The position numbers and the translations under genes were made by a program. A DNA stretch of 54,590 nt from Geminicoccaceae bacterium (GTDB lineage Bacteria > Pseudomonadota > Alphaproteobacteria > Geminicoccales > Geminicoccaceae). A model generated the notes under the pieces. The model did not search any database and had not been told where the DNA came from. It saw nothing but the letters and a program-made list of their open reading frames with translations. The stretch is taken from NCBI GenBank assembly GCA_020638495.1, contig JACKIN010000021.1, positions 1 through 54,590 of the forward strand. The letters run 5' to 3'. Below, one piece after another: positions 19,561-28,436 of this stretch (its first letter is position 1; the number at the start of each line of letters is the position of its first letter).

Positions 19561-20460
19561 TCAGCTCGCGATGGAGAGCCCCGCCGCTGCCGCCGCCTCG
19601 CTGAGCGCCGCCATGCCGATCTCGGCCATCTTCAAGGGATTGGCCTTCTTCGGGTCCTGCTCGGCCTCGATCACCACCCAGCCCGAATAGCCGATGGTCT
19701 TGAGCGACTTCATGAAGGCGCCGAAGTCGATCGAGCCGTCGCCGGGCACGGTGAAGACGCCCTCGAGCACGCCCTTGAGGAAGCTCCAGTCCTCCGCCTT
19801 CAGCTTCTTCAGCACGTCCTTGCGGATGTCCTTGGTGTGGACGTGGTTGATCCGCCTGCCCCAGCGCTCGGTGGTGGCGAGCACGTCGCCGCCGGCGAAG
19901 GTCAGGTGCCCGGTGTCCAAAAGCAGCCCCACCGGCGCGTCGGTGCTCTCCATGAGCAGGTCGATCTCCTCCTCGGTCTCGATCACCGTGCCCATGTGGT
20001 GGTGGAAGGTCATCGGGCAGTGCTCGGCCTGCAGAAACTCGGCGAATTTCGTCAGCTTCTCGCCGTAGCGCCTGATCTGGTCCGGCGTCAGCTTCGGCCG
20101 CTGCGACACCGGCGTGTCGATCAGGCCCTGCACCGTGCCCACCGTCTCGGCATAGACCATGACCGGGCAGCCCATCGCCTGGTAGAGGGCGAGCTGCTCC
20201 TTGATCAGGCTCTTCTCCTCCTCGACCGTCACCTCGAGCAGCCGGCCGGAGAACCAGCCCGAGACCAGCTCGAGCTGGTGGTCCGCCATGATCGGCTTCA
20301 GCAGCTTGGGGTCCATCGGGAACTTGCCGCCCTTCTCGACCCCGCTGTAGCCGGCCTGCCGCGCCTCCTTCAGGCACTGCTCGAGGGTGATGTCGCCGCC
20401 GAGCTCCGGCAGGTCGTCATTGCTCCAGCCGATGGGGGCGATGCCGAGGCGGATGGCCAT
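19561..20460 (-). CDS. iolE: myo-Inosose-2 dehydratase
   Basis: Dehydrates scyllo-inosose (2-keto-myo-inositol) to 3D-trihydroxycyclohexanedione, step two of inositol catabolism. The 299-residue TIM-barrel protein begins IRLGIAPIGWSNDDLPELGG, the IolE hallmark. FHHHMGTVIETEEE and LLLDTGHLTFAGGD carry metal ligands, followed by HVHTKDIRKD. It lies three bases downstream of iolD on the same strand, so the two steps are cotranscribed. Confidence 0.95.
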   Translation of the reverse strand: MAIRLGIAPIGWSNDDLPELGGDITLEQCLKEARQAGYSGVEKGGKFPMDPKLLKPIMADHQLELVSGWFSGRLLEVTVEEEKSLIKEQLALYQAMGCPVMVYAETVGTVQGLIDTPVSQRPKLTPDQIRRYGEKLTKFAEFLQAEHCPMTFHHHMGTVIETEEEIDLLMESTDAPVGLLLDTGHLTFAGGDVLATTERWGRRINHVHTKDIRKDVLKKLKAEDWSFLKGVLEGVFTVPGDGSIDFGAFMKSLKTIGYSGWVVIEAEQDPKKANPLKMAEIGMAALSEAAAAAGLSIAS

Positions 20461-20463
20461 CCC

Positions 20464-22311
20464 TCAGACTCCCACCCGCTGCTTCTTCTTGCCGTCCAGG
20501 TGCGCTTTCCTGGCCTCCTGCACGGCCGGCCGCTCGCTCACCTCGGGCGTGCCGCACTCCCACCAGGAATTGTCGTTGCCGGTCCAGTCGGTCGGGTGCA
20601 CGTCGATGTGGATCACCGTGGTGCGGTCGGCGGCCTTGGCGGTGCGCACCGCCTCCTCGAGATCGCCGATGCTCTGCACGCGGATGCCGATGGCCCCCAT
20701 CGCCTCGGCATGCTTGGCGAAATCGACGCGGAAGGCGCCGTCGGCCGTGCGGCAGGTGTCGAGCGAGTTGTTGAAGGAGGGGACACCCTTCGCCCGCTGC
20801 AGCCGGTCGATGACGAGGAACCCGCCATTGTCGCAGACCACGACGATCAGCTTGTGACCCGTGAGCACCGACGAATAGATGTCGGAGTTCATCATCAGGT
20901 AGCTGCCGTCGCCGACCATGACGAAGACCTCGCGGTGCGGGTCGGCCATGGCCGCCCCCCAGCCGCCGGCCAGCTCGTAGCCCATGCAGGAATAGCCGAA
21001 CTCGCAGTCGAACGTGCCGATGCCCTTGGCCCGCCAGCACATCGAAAGCTCGCCCGGCATGCCGCCCGCGGCGGTCAGCGCCAGGTCGCGCTCGCCGGCG
21101 AGCCGGCTCACCGCACCCACAACGTGCGCGTAGGTCGGCAGGGCCGCGTTGGTCGGCCCCGAGCGATGCTCGACATAGGCGTTCCACTTGGCATAGAGCG
21201 CCGCCCCGTGCTCGCGCCAGGCGGTGGGCGCCGCCCAGGAACCCAAGGCCGCGCCCAGCTCCTCGAGCCCCACCTTCGCGTCGCCGACCACGGGCAGGCT
21301 CTGGTGCTTGACCGCGTCGAAGCGCGCCGCGTTCAGGCCGATGAAATGCGTGTCCGGGGCGAAGAGCGTCCAGGAGCCGGTGGTGAAGTCCTGCAGCCGC
21401 GTGCCGACGGCCAGCACCACGTCGGCCTCGGCGGCGAGCTCGTTGGCGGAGGACGAGCCCATGATGCCGATCGGCCCGACATTCATGGGATGGTCGTGGA
21501 GCAGCACGGTCCGCCCGTTCAGCGTCTCGCCGACCGGGATGCCGTGCTTCTCGGCGAAGGCGGCGAGCACTGCCTCGGCGTCGCTCCAGCGCACCCCGCC
21601 GCCGGCGATGATGAGCGGCTTCTTCGCCGACTTGAGGAGCTGGACCGCCATCTTGAGCTGGACCGTGTCGGCCCGCCGCCGCTCGATGCGATGCACCCGC
21701 GTCTCGAAGAAGCGCTCCGGATAGTCGAAAGCCTCGGCCTGCACGTCCTGGCAGAGGCCGATGAAGGCGGGCCCGCAATCCGCGGGGTCCAGCATCATGG
21801 CGAGCGCCTGGGGCAGGGACTGGATGATCTGCTCCGGCCGGGTGATCCGGTCCCAGTAGCGCACCACCGGCTTGAAGGCGTCGTTCACCGAGATCGTCGG
21901 GTCGCCGAAATGCTCGACCTGCTGCAGCACCGGGTCGGGGGCGCGGCTGACATAGTAGTCGCCCGAGAGCAGCAGGAGCGGCAGGCGGTTGGTGTGGGCG
22001 ACGGCGGCCGCGGTCACCATGTTGGTCGCACCCGGCCCGATCGAGCTCGTCGCGATCATGATCTGCCTGCGCTTCCTCGCCTTGTTGTAGCCGATCGCGG
22101 CCAAGGCCATGGACTGCTCGTTCTGCCCGCGCCAGGTCGGCAGGTCGTCCTGCACGGCCTCCAGCGCCTCGGAGAGGCAGGTCACGTTGCCGTGGCCGAA
22201 GATGGCGAAGACGCCCGGGAAGAGCGGCACCTCGTGGCCGTCCACCACCGTCCGCTGGGCCACCAGCCACCTCACCAGCGCCTGGGCCATGGTCAGCCGA
22301 ACCGTCCGCAT
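20464..22311 (-). CDS. iolD: 3D-(3,5/4)-trihydroxycyclohexane-1,2-dione acylhydrolase
   Basis: Thiamine-diphosphate enzyme that opens the ring to 5-deoxyglucuronate in inositol catabolism; 615 residues, as expected. The N-terminal RLTMAQALVRWLVAQRT and FPGVFAIFGHGNV, the middle GGGVRWSDAEAVL, and the C-terminal ThDP-binding VMVGDGSYLMMNSDI are visible. The start has AGGGAGGGG 6 bases upstream. It is divergent from iolG, sharing a 166-base control region with a candidate IolR-type site. iolB, iolC and iolA, needed for later steps, are not in the window. Confidence 0.95.
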   Translation of the reverse strand: MRTVRLTMAQALVRWLVAQRTVVDGHEVPLFPGVFAIFGHGNVTCLSEALEAVQDDLPTWRGQNEQSMALAAIGYNKARKRRQIMIATSSIGPGATNMVTAAAVAHTNRLPLLLLSGDYYVSRAPDPVLQQVEHFGDPTISVNDAFKPVVRYWDRITRPEQIIQSLPQALAMMLDPADCGPAFIGLCQDVQAEAFDYPERFFETRVHRIERRRADTVQLKMAVQLLKSAKKPLIIAGGGVRWSDAEAVLAAFAEKHGIPVGETLNGRTVLLHDHPMNVGPIGIMGSSSANELAAEADVVLAVGTRLQDFTTGSWTLFAPDTHFIGLNAARFDAVKHQSLPVVGDAKVGLEELGAALGSWAAPTAWREHGAALYAKWNAYVEHRSGPTNAALPTYAHVVGAVSRLAGERDLALTAAGGMPGELSMCWRAKGIGTFDCEFGYSCMGYELAGGWGAAMADPHREVFVMVGDGSYLMMNSDIYSSVLTGHKLIVVVCDNGGFLVIDRLQRAKGVPSFNNSLDTCRTADGAFRVDFAKHAEAMGAIGIRVQSIGDLEEAVRTAKAADRTTVIHIDVHPTDWTGNDNSWWECGTPEVSERPAVQEARKAHLDGKKKQRVGV

Positions 22312-22393
22312 AGCACCCCTCCCTCAGAATTGCCGAGCCGCCCGGGCGGCGCTCAACCTCTAGCAGGCCGCGCCGGCGCCGTGAAGCCGGGGA

Positions 22394-22411
22394 ATGAAAC
22401 GCACGTTCCAT
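22394..22411. promoter_or_regulatory. Candidate IolR-type operator between iolD and iolG
   Basis: The 18 bases ATGAAACGCACGTTCCAT form an imperfect palindrome. Read on the minus strand it contains GGAA-N6-TTTC, one mismatch from the GGAA-N6-TTCC motif that I recall being described for inositol genes of alphaproteobacteria. It sits directly upstream of the candidate iolG -35. Binding is inferred; the regulator gene is not in the window. Confidence 0.5.
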
Positions 22412-22440
22412 TTGCGTCGACAAGCGGAACAAACTATTCA
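22412..22440 (+). promoter_or_regulatory. Candidate iolG promoter
   Basis: TTGCGT (22412-22417) and TATTCA (22435-22440) are spaced by 17 bases, a sigma-70-like arrangement 38 bases before the iolG ATG. The -35 directly abuts the palindromic operator candidate. Confidence 0.45.
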
Positions 22441-22477
22441 GGCGGCGCAGGCCCGGACCCCAGGGAGGAACATCGCC

Positions 22478-23476
22478 ATGCTGCGCTTCGCGCTCTTCGG
22501 CGCCGGCCGGATCGGCCGGATGCACGCCGACAATCTCGTCCGCCACCCGAAGGCCGAGCTCGCCTATGTCTACGACGTGGTGGGCGAGGCGGCCAAGGGC
22601 TGCGCGGCCAGGCACGGGGCCATGGTCGCCTCCAGCATCGAGCAGGCGCTCGGCGACAGCGCGGTCGATGCCGTGCTCATCGCATCCTCGACCGACACCC
22701 ACATCGACCTGATCCAGGCCTCGGTCGAGGCCGGCAAGGCCGTCCTCTGCGAGAAGCCCATCGACCTCGACATCGCCCGCGTCGATGCCTGCTGGCAGCG
22801 CATCAGGGGTCGCGACCCCAAGGTCATGATCGGCTTCAACCGCCGCTTCGACCCCTCCTTCAAGGCCGTCCACGACGCCATCCGGGCCGGCGAGATCGGC
22901 GACCTCCGCCAGGTCGTCATCACCAGCCGCGACCCCGAGGTGCCGCCCGTCGCCTACATGCAGGTGGCCGGCGGCCTGCTCCGCGACATGACCATCCACG
23001 ACTTCGACCTCGCCCGCTACCTGCTCGGCGAGGAGCCGTTGAAGGTCTCGTGCTTCGCCCAGGCGCTGATCGCCCAGGAGGTGAAGGAACTGAACGACCA
23101 CGACACGGCCATGATCATCATGGAGACCGCGTCGGGCCGGCAGTGCTGCATCAACAACTACCGCCGCGCGGTCTACGGCTACGACCAGCGGATCGAGGCG
23201 ATCGGCGAGACCGGCATGCTCAAGGCCGAGAACCGCCGCCCCAACACCCTGGAGCGCTGGGACGAAAAGGCCACCGGGCAGAAAGCACCCATCCTCCACT
23301 TCTTCATCGAGCGCTACCAGGAAGCCTACAACGCCGAGATCCAGGCCTTCGTCGACGCCGTCGAGGCCGGCGCACCCATGCCCGTCGGCTTCGACGACGG
23401 CAGGAAAGCCCTCCTCCTCGCCAACGCCGCCTACCGCTCGCTGGCGAGCGGCCGGGCGGAGACGGTGGAGGCTTAG
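22478..23476 (+). CDS. iolG: myo-Inositol 2-dehydrogenase
   Basis: NAD-dependent oxidation of myo-inositol to scyllo-inosose, first step of the pathway completed by the adjacent iolE and iolD. The 332-residue Gfo/Idh/MocA protein has GAGRIGRMHADN (NAD binding), VLCEKPIDLD (the EKP lysine), and LLRDMTIHDFDLARYLLG with the catalytic Asp and His. A strong AGGGAGGAA lies 6 bases before the ATG at 22478, so an upstream in-frame ATG at 22394 is unlikely. It converges on the mutarotase gene with 6 bases between the stops. Confidence 0.9.
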   Translation: MLRFALFGAGRIGRMHADNLVRHPKAELAYVYDVVGEAAKGCAARHGAMVASSIEQALGDSAVDAVLIASSTDTHIDLIQASVEAGKAVLCEKPIDLDIARVDACWQRIRGRDPKVMIGFNRRFDPSFKAVHDAIRAGEIGDLRQVVITSRDPEVPPVAYMQVAGGLLRDMTIHDFDLARYLLGEEPLKVSCFAQALIAQEVKELNDHDTAMIIMETASGRQCCINNYRRAVYGYDQRIEAIGETGMLKAENRRPNTLERWDEKATGQKAPILHFFIERYQEAYNAEIQAFVDAVEAGAPMPVGFDDGRKALLLANAAYRSLASGRAETVEA

Positions 23477-23482
23477 GGGCGC

Positions 23483-23800
23483 CTACCGCCGCATCGTCCA
23501 CTGCTTCGGCAGCAGATACGGAAACCCCGTATTCGGATCGATCTGGATGTCCATGATCGGCGCCATGTATTCGGCCCAGCGGCGGTTGGTCTCGCTCGCC
23601 TTGAGCGCGGCTATGGTGGCGTCTATATCGGCCGTCTCGAAATAGCCGAAGAGGGTGAGGCCGTGGCGGAAGATGGCGTAGCTGGTGATGCCGGCCGCCT
23701 TCAGCGCCGCCTCCATCTCGGGCCAGATCTCGGCGTGACGCTTCTTGTACTCGTCCTCGTAGCCGGGCCGGACGCCCAGGACCCAGGCATATTCGGGCAT
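23483..23800 (-). CDS. rhaM: L-rhamnose mutarotase-like protein
   Basis: A 105-residue protein of the RhaM/RhaU family, which interconverts alpha and beta anomers of L-rhamnose or L-fucose. WVLGVRPGYEDEYKKRHAEI with its conserved histidine, FGYFETADIDATIAAL and RRWAEYMAPIMD are family landmarks. A good AAGGAAGG site precedes the ATG, 13 bases after the upstream oxidoreductase ends. As the last gene of a rhamnose-type ABC transporter operon it resembles the rhizobial rhaSTPQU order, but no rhamnose kinase or isomerase is present, so the sugar may differ. Confidence 0.85.
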   Translation of the reverse strand: MPEYAWVLGVRPGYEDEYKKRHAEIWPEMEAALKAAGITSYAIFRHGLTLFGYFETADIDATIAALKASETNRRWAEYMAPIMDIQIDPNTGFPYLLPKQWTMRR

Positions 23801-23813
23801 TTTTCCTTCCTTC

Positions 23814-24860
23814 TCAGACGGGCTCGCTGCGGCCCGACCCAAACGAGCGGTAGATCGCGTCCAGCGCCTCGACGGCACGGCAGCCGACAACGCCCGGGGC
23901 CTCGTTGGTGACGGCCGTGCCCAGGCAGATCTGGACGAGGCGGTTGACGGGCTCCGTGCAGGTGTAGGCGCCGGCGCCGGGCTCGATCGGCACCACCGTG
24001 TCCCGGCCGTCGCGGCGGCGGGCCTCGAGGCGCTCGCGCTCGACGTCGAAGAGCAGCATGCCCTCCGTGCCGAAGAGGCGAAGATCGAGCTGGAAGCCGC
24101 ACTGCTTCGGCACGGCGCTGGAGCCCGAGACGGCGGCGGTCGCACCGTTCTTGAAGTTCAGCGTGGCGGCCAGGTGATAATCGACGCCCGCCTTCGAGCG
24201 CACGCAGGCGGCGTAGGCATCCCTGGGCTCGAGGTCGGTGACGCGGAAGAGGAGGCCCAGCGCATGGCTGAGCTGGCCCCAGCCATAGCCGCCCGCACGC
24301 TTGGGATCGGCCCAGGTGGAGGCCGGCGGGCGGAAGAGGTGGTCCCTCGTCTCGGCCATGGGCTCGCCGGCCATGAGGTCGTCGAGGGGCGAAGCCATCT
24401 GCAGCACGACATGCTCGATCCGGCCGATCGCACCTTCTCTGACCAGCTCGTGCGCCCTGGTCGTGTAGGGCTGGAAGTTCCAGCCATAGGGCACCACCAG
24501 CTCGCGGCCGACCGCCTGCGCCTTCGCCACCAGGGTGCGGGCATCCGCAGCGCTCGTCGTCATCGGCTTGTCGACCAGCACATGCGCACCCGCCTCGAGC
24601 CCCGCCATGGCGTGCTCGAAATGCAGGACGTGCGGCGAGGCGACGACGACGGCGTCCGGGCGTTCCTCGGCGAGCATCCTTGCCGTGTCGGTGTAGCCCC
24701 GGGCGATGCCGAAATGCTGCGTGACCCGATCCAGCGCTTCCTTGTCCGGCCGGTTGACGGCCACGAGATCGGCATCGGGGTGCGCCAGGAGCGCCGGCAA
24801 ATAGTTGTGGCAGGCCCACCAGCCGGCGCCGATCACCGCAATCCTGGCTTTCTTCGTCAT
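23814..24860 (-). CDS. Gfo/Idh/MocA-family sugar oxidoreductase
   Basis: NAD(P)-dependent dehydrogenase of 348 residues. The N-terminal IAVIGAGWWACHNYLPALL binds the cofactor, VLVDKPMTTSAADA carries the DKP version of the EKP motif, and GGYGWGQLSHALGLLFR the catalytic histidine region. It is distinct from the iolG product and overlaps the upstream permease gene by 4 bases. It therefore probably oxidises the sugar imported by that transporter. The substrate cannot be named from the sequence. Confidence 0.85.
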   Translation of the reverse strand: MTKKARIAVIGAGWWACHNYLPALLAHPDADLVAVNRPDKEALDRVTQHFGIARGYTDTARMLAEERPDAVVVASPHVLHFEHAMAGLEAGAHVLVDKPMTTSAADARTLVAKAQAVGRELVVPYGWNFQPYTTRAHELVREGAIGRIEHVVLQMASPLDDLMAGEPMAETRDHLFRPPASTWADPKRAGGYGWGQLSHALGLLFRVTDLEPRDAYAACVRSKAGVDYHLAATLNFKNGATAAVSGSSAVPKQCGFQLDLRLFGTEGMLLFDVERERLEARRRDGRDTVVPIEPGAGAYTCTEPVNRLVQICLGTAVTNEAPGVVGCRAVEALDAIYRSFGSGRSEPV

Positions 24861-25837
24861 CGCGAGGCGCTCCCGGGCTTGAAGGAGAGGCGGCCGGCGC
24901 TCTGGACGAGGTTGGGCACCAGCACCGAGAGGATCAGCAGCAGGCCGATCACCCCGGTCTGCAGGTGGCCCGTGATGTTGGCGAGCGCCATGCCGTTTCG
25001 AAGGTTGAGGACGATCAGGATGGAGAGGAGGACACCCCAGAGCGTGCCCTTGCCGCCGAAGATGCTCACCCCGCCGAGCAGCACCATGGTGATGATGTCG
25101 AGCTCGAAGCCGAGCGCCACGTCGCCGCGCACGGCACTCACCCGGGCCGTGTAGAGCAGGCCGGCGAGGGCGGCGACGAAGCCCGAGGCGACGAAGAGCA
25201 GCGCCTTCACGCGCGGCACCGCCACGCCGGAGTAGCGCGCCACCTCGGCGCTGTTGCCGATGACATAGACCTTCCGGCCGAAGCCCGAGCGATGCAGGAC
25301 GACCAGCAGGACGACGAAGAGCACGGCGAAGACGAGAAGCGCCAGCGGCAGGGGACCCAGGATCGGCTGCTGGCCCAGCGCGTTGAACCAGTCCGGAAAG
25401 CCGGTGATGCCGCGGTCCTCGACCAGGATCCGCGCCATGCCGCGAAAGCCGATGAGCATGGCGAGCGTGACCACCAGGGACGGCATGCCGATGACGGTGA
25501 TCCAGAAGGCGTTGAAGGCGCCGCCCAGAAGGCCGAGGGCGAGGACGATCGGGATGGCGACCCCGGCCGGCACGCCCATCTGGAAGAGCCAGCCGAAGGC
25601 GCAGGCGGCGAGGCCCATCATCGAGGCGACCGAGAGGTCGATCTCGCCGTTGACGATCACCAGCGTCATCATCAGCGCCACGATGATCTTCTCGATCGAG
25701 AGCTGGAAGAGATTGATCTGGTTGCCGATGGTCAAGAACATCGGCGCCATGGCCGAGTTGACGGCGATGGTGACCGCCAGGATCACCAGCAGCAGGACCT
25801 CCCAGCGGACCAGCCGGCGCATGAGCCCGCCTTCCAT
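24857..25837 (-). CDS. Sugar ABC transporter permease (RhaQ-like)
   Basis: Inner-membrane permease of 326 residues of the ribose/rhamnose (CUT2) class. About ten hydrophobic segments are visible. NGEIDLSVASMMGL corresponds to the conserved GEIDLSVG permease signature, and GGVSIFGGKGTLWGV matches the late conserved loop. The ATG at 25837 overlaps the upstream permease stop by one base (TGATG), and its own stop overlaps the oxidoreductase start. It probably forms a heterodimer with the adjacent permease. Confidence 0.88.
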   Translation of the reverse strand: MEGGLMRRLVRWEVLLLVILAVTIAVNSAMAPMFLTIGNQINLFQLSIEKIIVALMMTLVIVNGEIDLSVASMMGLAACAFGWLFQMGVPAGVAIPIVLALGLLGGAFNAFWITVIGMPSLVVTLAMLIGFRGMARILVEDRGITGFPDWFNALGQQPILGPLPLALLVFAVLFVVLLVVLHRSGFGRKVYVIGNSAEVARYSGVAVPRVKALLFVASGFVAALAGLLYTARVSAVRGDVALGFELDIITMVLLGGVSIFGGKGTLWGVLLSILIVLNLRNGMALANITGHLQTGVIGLLLILSVLVPNLVQSAGRLSFKPGSASR

Positions 25838-26889
25838 CACCCGGCCTCCCTGGGCACGGGCAGGGTCCCGGCCGAGAGCTCGGCCATGTGGCGCTTGCGG
25901 CGGAGCCGGTCGAGATAGCGGTTCATCAGCGTGTCGGCGGCGACCGCGATCAGGATCAGCATGCCGAGCAGCGCGTCGCGCCAGAACTCGCTGACCAGCG
26001 CCCAGCGCGTCAGGCTGTTGTCGATGACGTCGACCAGGGTCGTGCCGAGCACGACGCCGACCACCGTGCCGGAGCCGCCGAAGATGTTGACCCCGCCGAC
26101 CACCACGGCGGCCACCGACTTGAGCTCGAAGCCGAGCCCGGCGACCACCGTGATGTTGCCGAAGCGGGCGAGGAAGACGAAGCCGGCGAGCCCGGCAAGG
26201 GCACCGCTCAGGAGGAAGGCCGTGAAGACCACGCGCTCGGCGTTGATCCCGGCGATGGCGGCGGCGTCCGGGTTCGAGCCCACCGCATAGAGCCGGCGCG
26301 CTGCCCTGAGGCGGGTGAGGGCCAGATGCACGACCAGCGCCACGCCTAGCGCGATGGCGACGGTCACCCTGATGTCGAGGTCGCCGATGGAGAAGAGCGT
26401 CGCCTGCGGCAGCTCGACCACCCACTTGGGCAGGTTCGCCGTGGTGATCGAACGGGCATCCGAGTACTCGACCAGGATCGTGCGGTAGATGGCGAGCGTG
26501 CCGAGCGTCACGATGATCGCCGGCACGCGGCCATAGGCGACGACGACCCCGTTGACTGCCCCGAGCGCGGCGCCGAGGGCCATGGCCGCCGCCACGACCA
26601 CGAGCGGGTGGAGGTCGGGCTGGGCGACGAGGAGATCGCCCACCAGATAGGCGGTGAAGCCGACGATCGAGCCGACCGAGAGGTCGATGTTGCGGGTGAT
26701 GACGACCAGCGCCTGGCCGATGGCGATGAGCAGGATGATCGCCACGCTGGTCGAGATCCGGTTGAACATCCGCGCGGTGTAGTAGTTGTCGATCTGCGAG
26801 CCGAAGAAGAGGACGACGAGCGCCAGCACCAGGGCGAGCGCCGTCACGCGCAGCGTCTGCGGGTGGACGCTCCGCAGCCAGCCGGTCAT
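25837..26889 (-). CDS. Sugar ABC transporter permease (RhaP-like)
   Basis: Inner-membrane permease of 350 residues, CUT2 class. TRNIDLSVGSIVGFTAYLVG is the permease signature, and GGVNIFGGSGTVVGVVLGT mirrors the matching loop in its partner. The ATG at 26889 overlaps the ATPase stop (ATGA); earlier in-frame starts encode low-complexity sequence that is only the antisense-like extension inside the ATPase gene. With its partner it forms the membrane channel. Confidence 0.88.
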   Translation of the reverse strand: MTGWLRSVHPQTLRVTALALVLALVVLFFGSQIDNYYTARMFNRISTSVAIILLIAIGQALVVITRNIDLSVGSIVGFTAYLVGDLLVAQPDLHPLVVVAAAMALGAALGAVNGVVVAYGRVPAIIVTLGTLAIYRTILVEYSDARSITTANLPKWVVELPQATLFSIGDLDIRVTVAIALGVALVVHLALTRLRAARRLYAVGSNPDAAAIAGINAERVVFTAFLLSGALAGLAGFVFLARFGNITVVAGLGFELKSVAAVVVGGVNIFGGSGTVVGVVLGTTLVDVIDNSLTRWALVSEFWRDALLGMLILIAVAADTLMNRYLDRLRRKRHMAELSAGTLPVPREAG

Positions 26890-28391
26890 GCGGCGGCGGC
26901 CGGACGCTCGCCGGTGGCGAGCGACATGATGCCTTCGGGCGTGGCGTCCTCGATGGCGAAGATGCCCATCTGCCGCCCCTCGCGCATGACGAGGACCCGG
27001 TCGGCGAGCGCCATGACCTCCGGCAGGTCGGAGGAGATGACGATGATCGCCACACCCCGGGCGGCGAGGTCGTTGATGATCGCATGGACCTCGGTCTTGG
27101 CACCCACGTCGATGCCGCGCGTCGGCTCGTCGAAGATCAGGAGCCGCGGCTCCGTCTCCAGCCACTTCGCCAGCATCACCTTCTGCTGGTTGCCGCCCGA
27201 GAGCTTGCCCACCTCCAGCGCCACGCTGTGCGTGCGGATATTGAGCCGCTCCCTGTGCTTCTCGGCCATCGCCAGCTCCGCCCGTCGGTCGATCAGGCCG
27301 AGCTTGCCCAGGAGCCGCCTGAGGCTCGGCAGCGAGATGTTGGCGGAGATCGGCAGCGCCATGGCGAGGCCGAGCTTGCGCCGGTCCTCCGAGACATAGG
27401 CGATGCCGTGCCCCATGGCGGCCTTCGGGCTCTCGATCTGCGCGGCCTCGCCGTCGAGCTCGATGCTGCCGGAAGTGGCCGGCTGGATGCCGAAGAGGGC
27501 GAGGCCGATGTCGGTCCGCCTCGAGCCGACGAGGCCGGAAAAACAGAGGATCTCGCCGGCATGGAGGTCGAAGCCGACGCCGGTGAAGACACCCTCGCGG
27601 GCGAGCCCCCGGACACGCAGCACCCGTTCGCCGTGCGGCCCGGCCGCCGCCTTCGGCACGAAATGGTCGACGGCACGGCCGACCATGTCGCGCACCAGCG
27701 CATCGGGCGTCACCTCGGCGATGGGCTTGGTCGAGATGTGCCGCCCGTCGCGCAGCACCGTCACCCGGTCAGCCAGCTCGAACACCTCCTCCAGCCGATG
27801 GGTGATGTAGAGCACGGCCACACCCTGGCCCTTGAGCGTGCGGGCGATCGCCATGAGCCTCGCCACCTCGTGCGCCGAGAGCGACGCCGTCGGCTCGTCC
27901 ATGATGAGCACCTTGACGTCGAGCGAGATGGCCCGGGCGATCTCGACCGTCTGCTGCTCGGCCAGCGTCAGCCCGCTCGCCGCCCGGCGCACGTCGAGGG
28001 TGACGCCGAGCCGCTCGATCTCCCGGCGCGCCGCCTCGTGCAGCCGGCGCCAGTCCATCCAAAGGCCGAGGTCGCGGTGGCTGATGAAGATGTTCTCGGC
28101 CACGTCGAGATCGGGGAAGACCATCGGCTCCTGGTAGATGGCGGCGATGCCGAGCCGCTGTGCCGCCTGGGTGTCGGCGATCGTGACGGCCGTGCCGGCG
28201 AGGCGGATGGTGCCCGCATCCGGCTGGTGCACGCCCGTCATGATCTTGATCAGCGTCGACTTGCCCGCACCGTTCTCGCCGACCAGCGCATGGATCTCGC
28301 CGGGCAGGAGCTCGAGCGAGACATCGGCCAGCGCCGCCGTCAGCGCGAAGCTCTTGGCGATCCCGTCCAGCGCCAGGACCGGCTCAGGCAA
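26886..28391 (-). CDS. Sugar ABC transporter ATP-binding protein (RhaT-like)
   Basis: Double-ATPase subunit of 501 residues, typical of CUT2 importers. The first cassette has Walker A GENGAGKSTLIK and Walker B LIMDEPTASL, with a degenerate signature LTLAEQQ. The second has a degenerate Walker A (LVGSRRTDIG) but a good signature KLSGGNQQKVMLAKW and Walker B LLIFDEPTRGIDVG. One functional site per half is normal in this class. It is separated from the binding-protein gene by 36 bases containing a small hairpin. Confidence 0.9.
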   Translation of the reverse strand: MPEPVLALDGIAKSFALTAALADVSLELLPGEIHALVGENGAGKSTLIKIMTGVHQPDAGTIRLAGTAVTIADTQAAQRLGIAAIYQEPMVFPDLDVAENIFISHRDLGLWMDWRRLHEAARREIERLGVTLDVRRAASGLTLAEQQTVEIARAISLDVKVLIMDEPTASLSAHEVARLMAIARTLKGQGVAVLYITHRLEEVFELADRVTVLRDGRHISTKPIAEVTPDALVRDMVGRAVDHFVPKAAAGPHGERVLRVRGLAREGVFTGVGFDLHAGEILCFSGLVGSRRTDIGLALFGIQPATSGSIELDGEAAQIESPKAAMGHGIAYVSEDRRKLGLAMALPISANISLPSLRRLLGKLGLIDRRAELAMAEKHRERLNIRTHSVALEVGKLSGGNQQKVMLAKWLETEPRLLIFDEPTRGIDVGAKTEVHAIINDLAARGVAIIVISSDLPEVMALADRVLVMREGRQMGIFAIEDATPEGIMSLATGERPAAAA

Positions 28392-28419
28392 GGAGCGCTG
28401 CCCGAGCCGGCCGGACCGA

Positions 28420-28436
28420 GCCCAGGGTCACTGGGC
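28420..28436 (-). other. Intercistronic hairpin after the binding-protein gene
   Basis: GCCCAG and CTGGGC form a 6-base stem with a 5-base loop, and the loop contains the stop codon of the binding-protein gene. Such stems between binding protein and ATPase genes often raise the relative amount of the binding protein by protecting upstream mRNA. That role is inferred. Confidence 0.35.

Noticed and set aside
19837..23556. A 1239-residue open frame on the plus strand
   Set aside because: It runs antisense through iolE and iolD and into iolG, and is His/Arg/Asp-rich without domain similarity. It is a GC-bias shadow.
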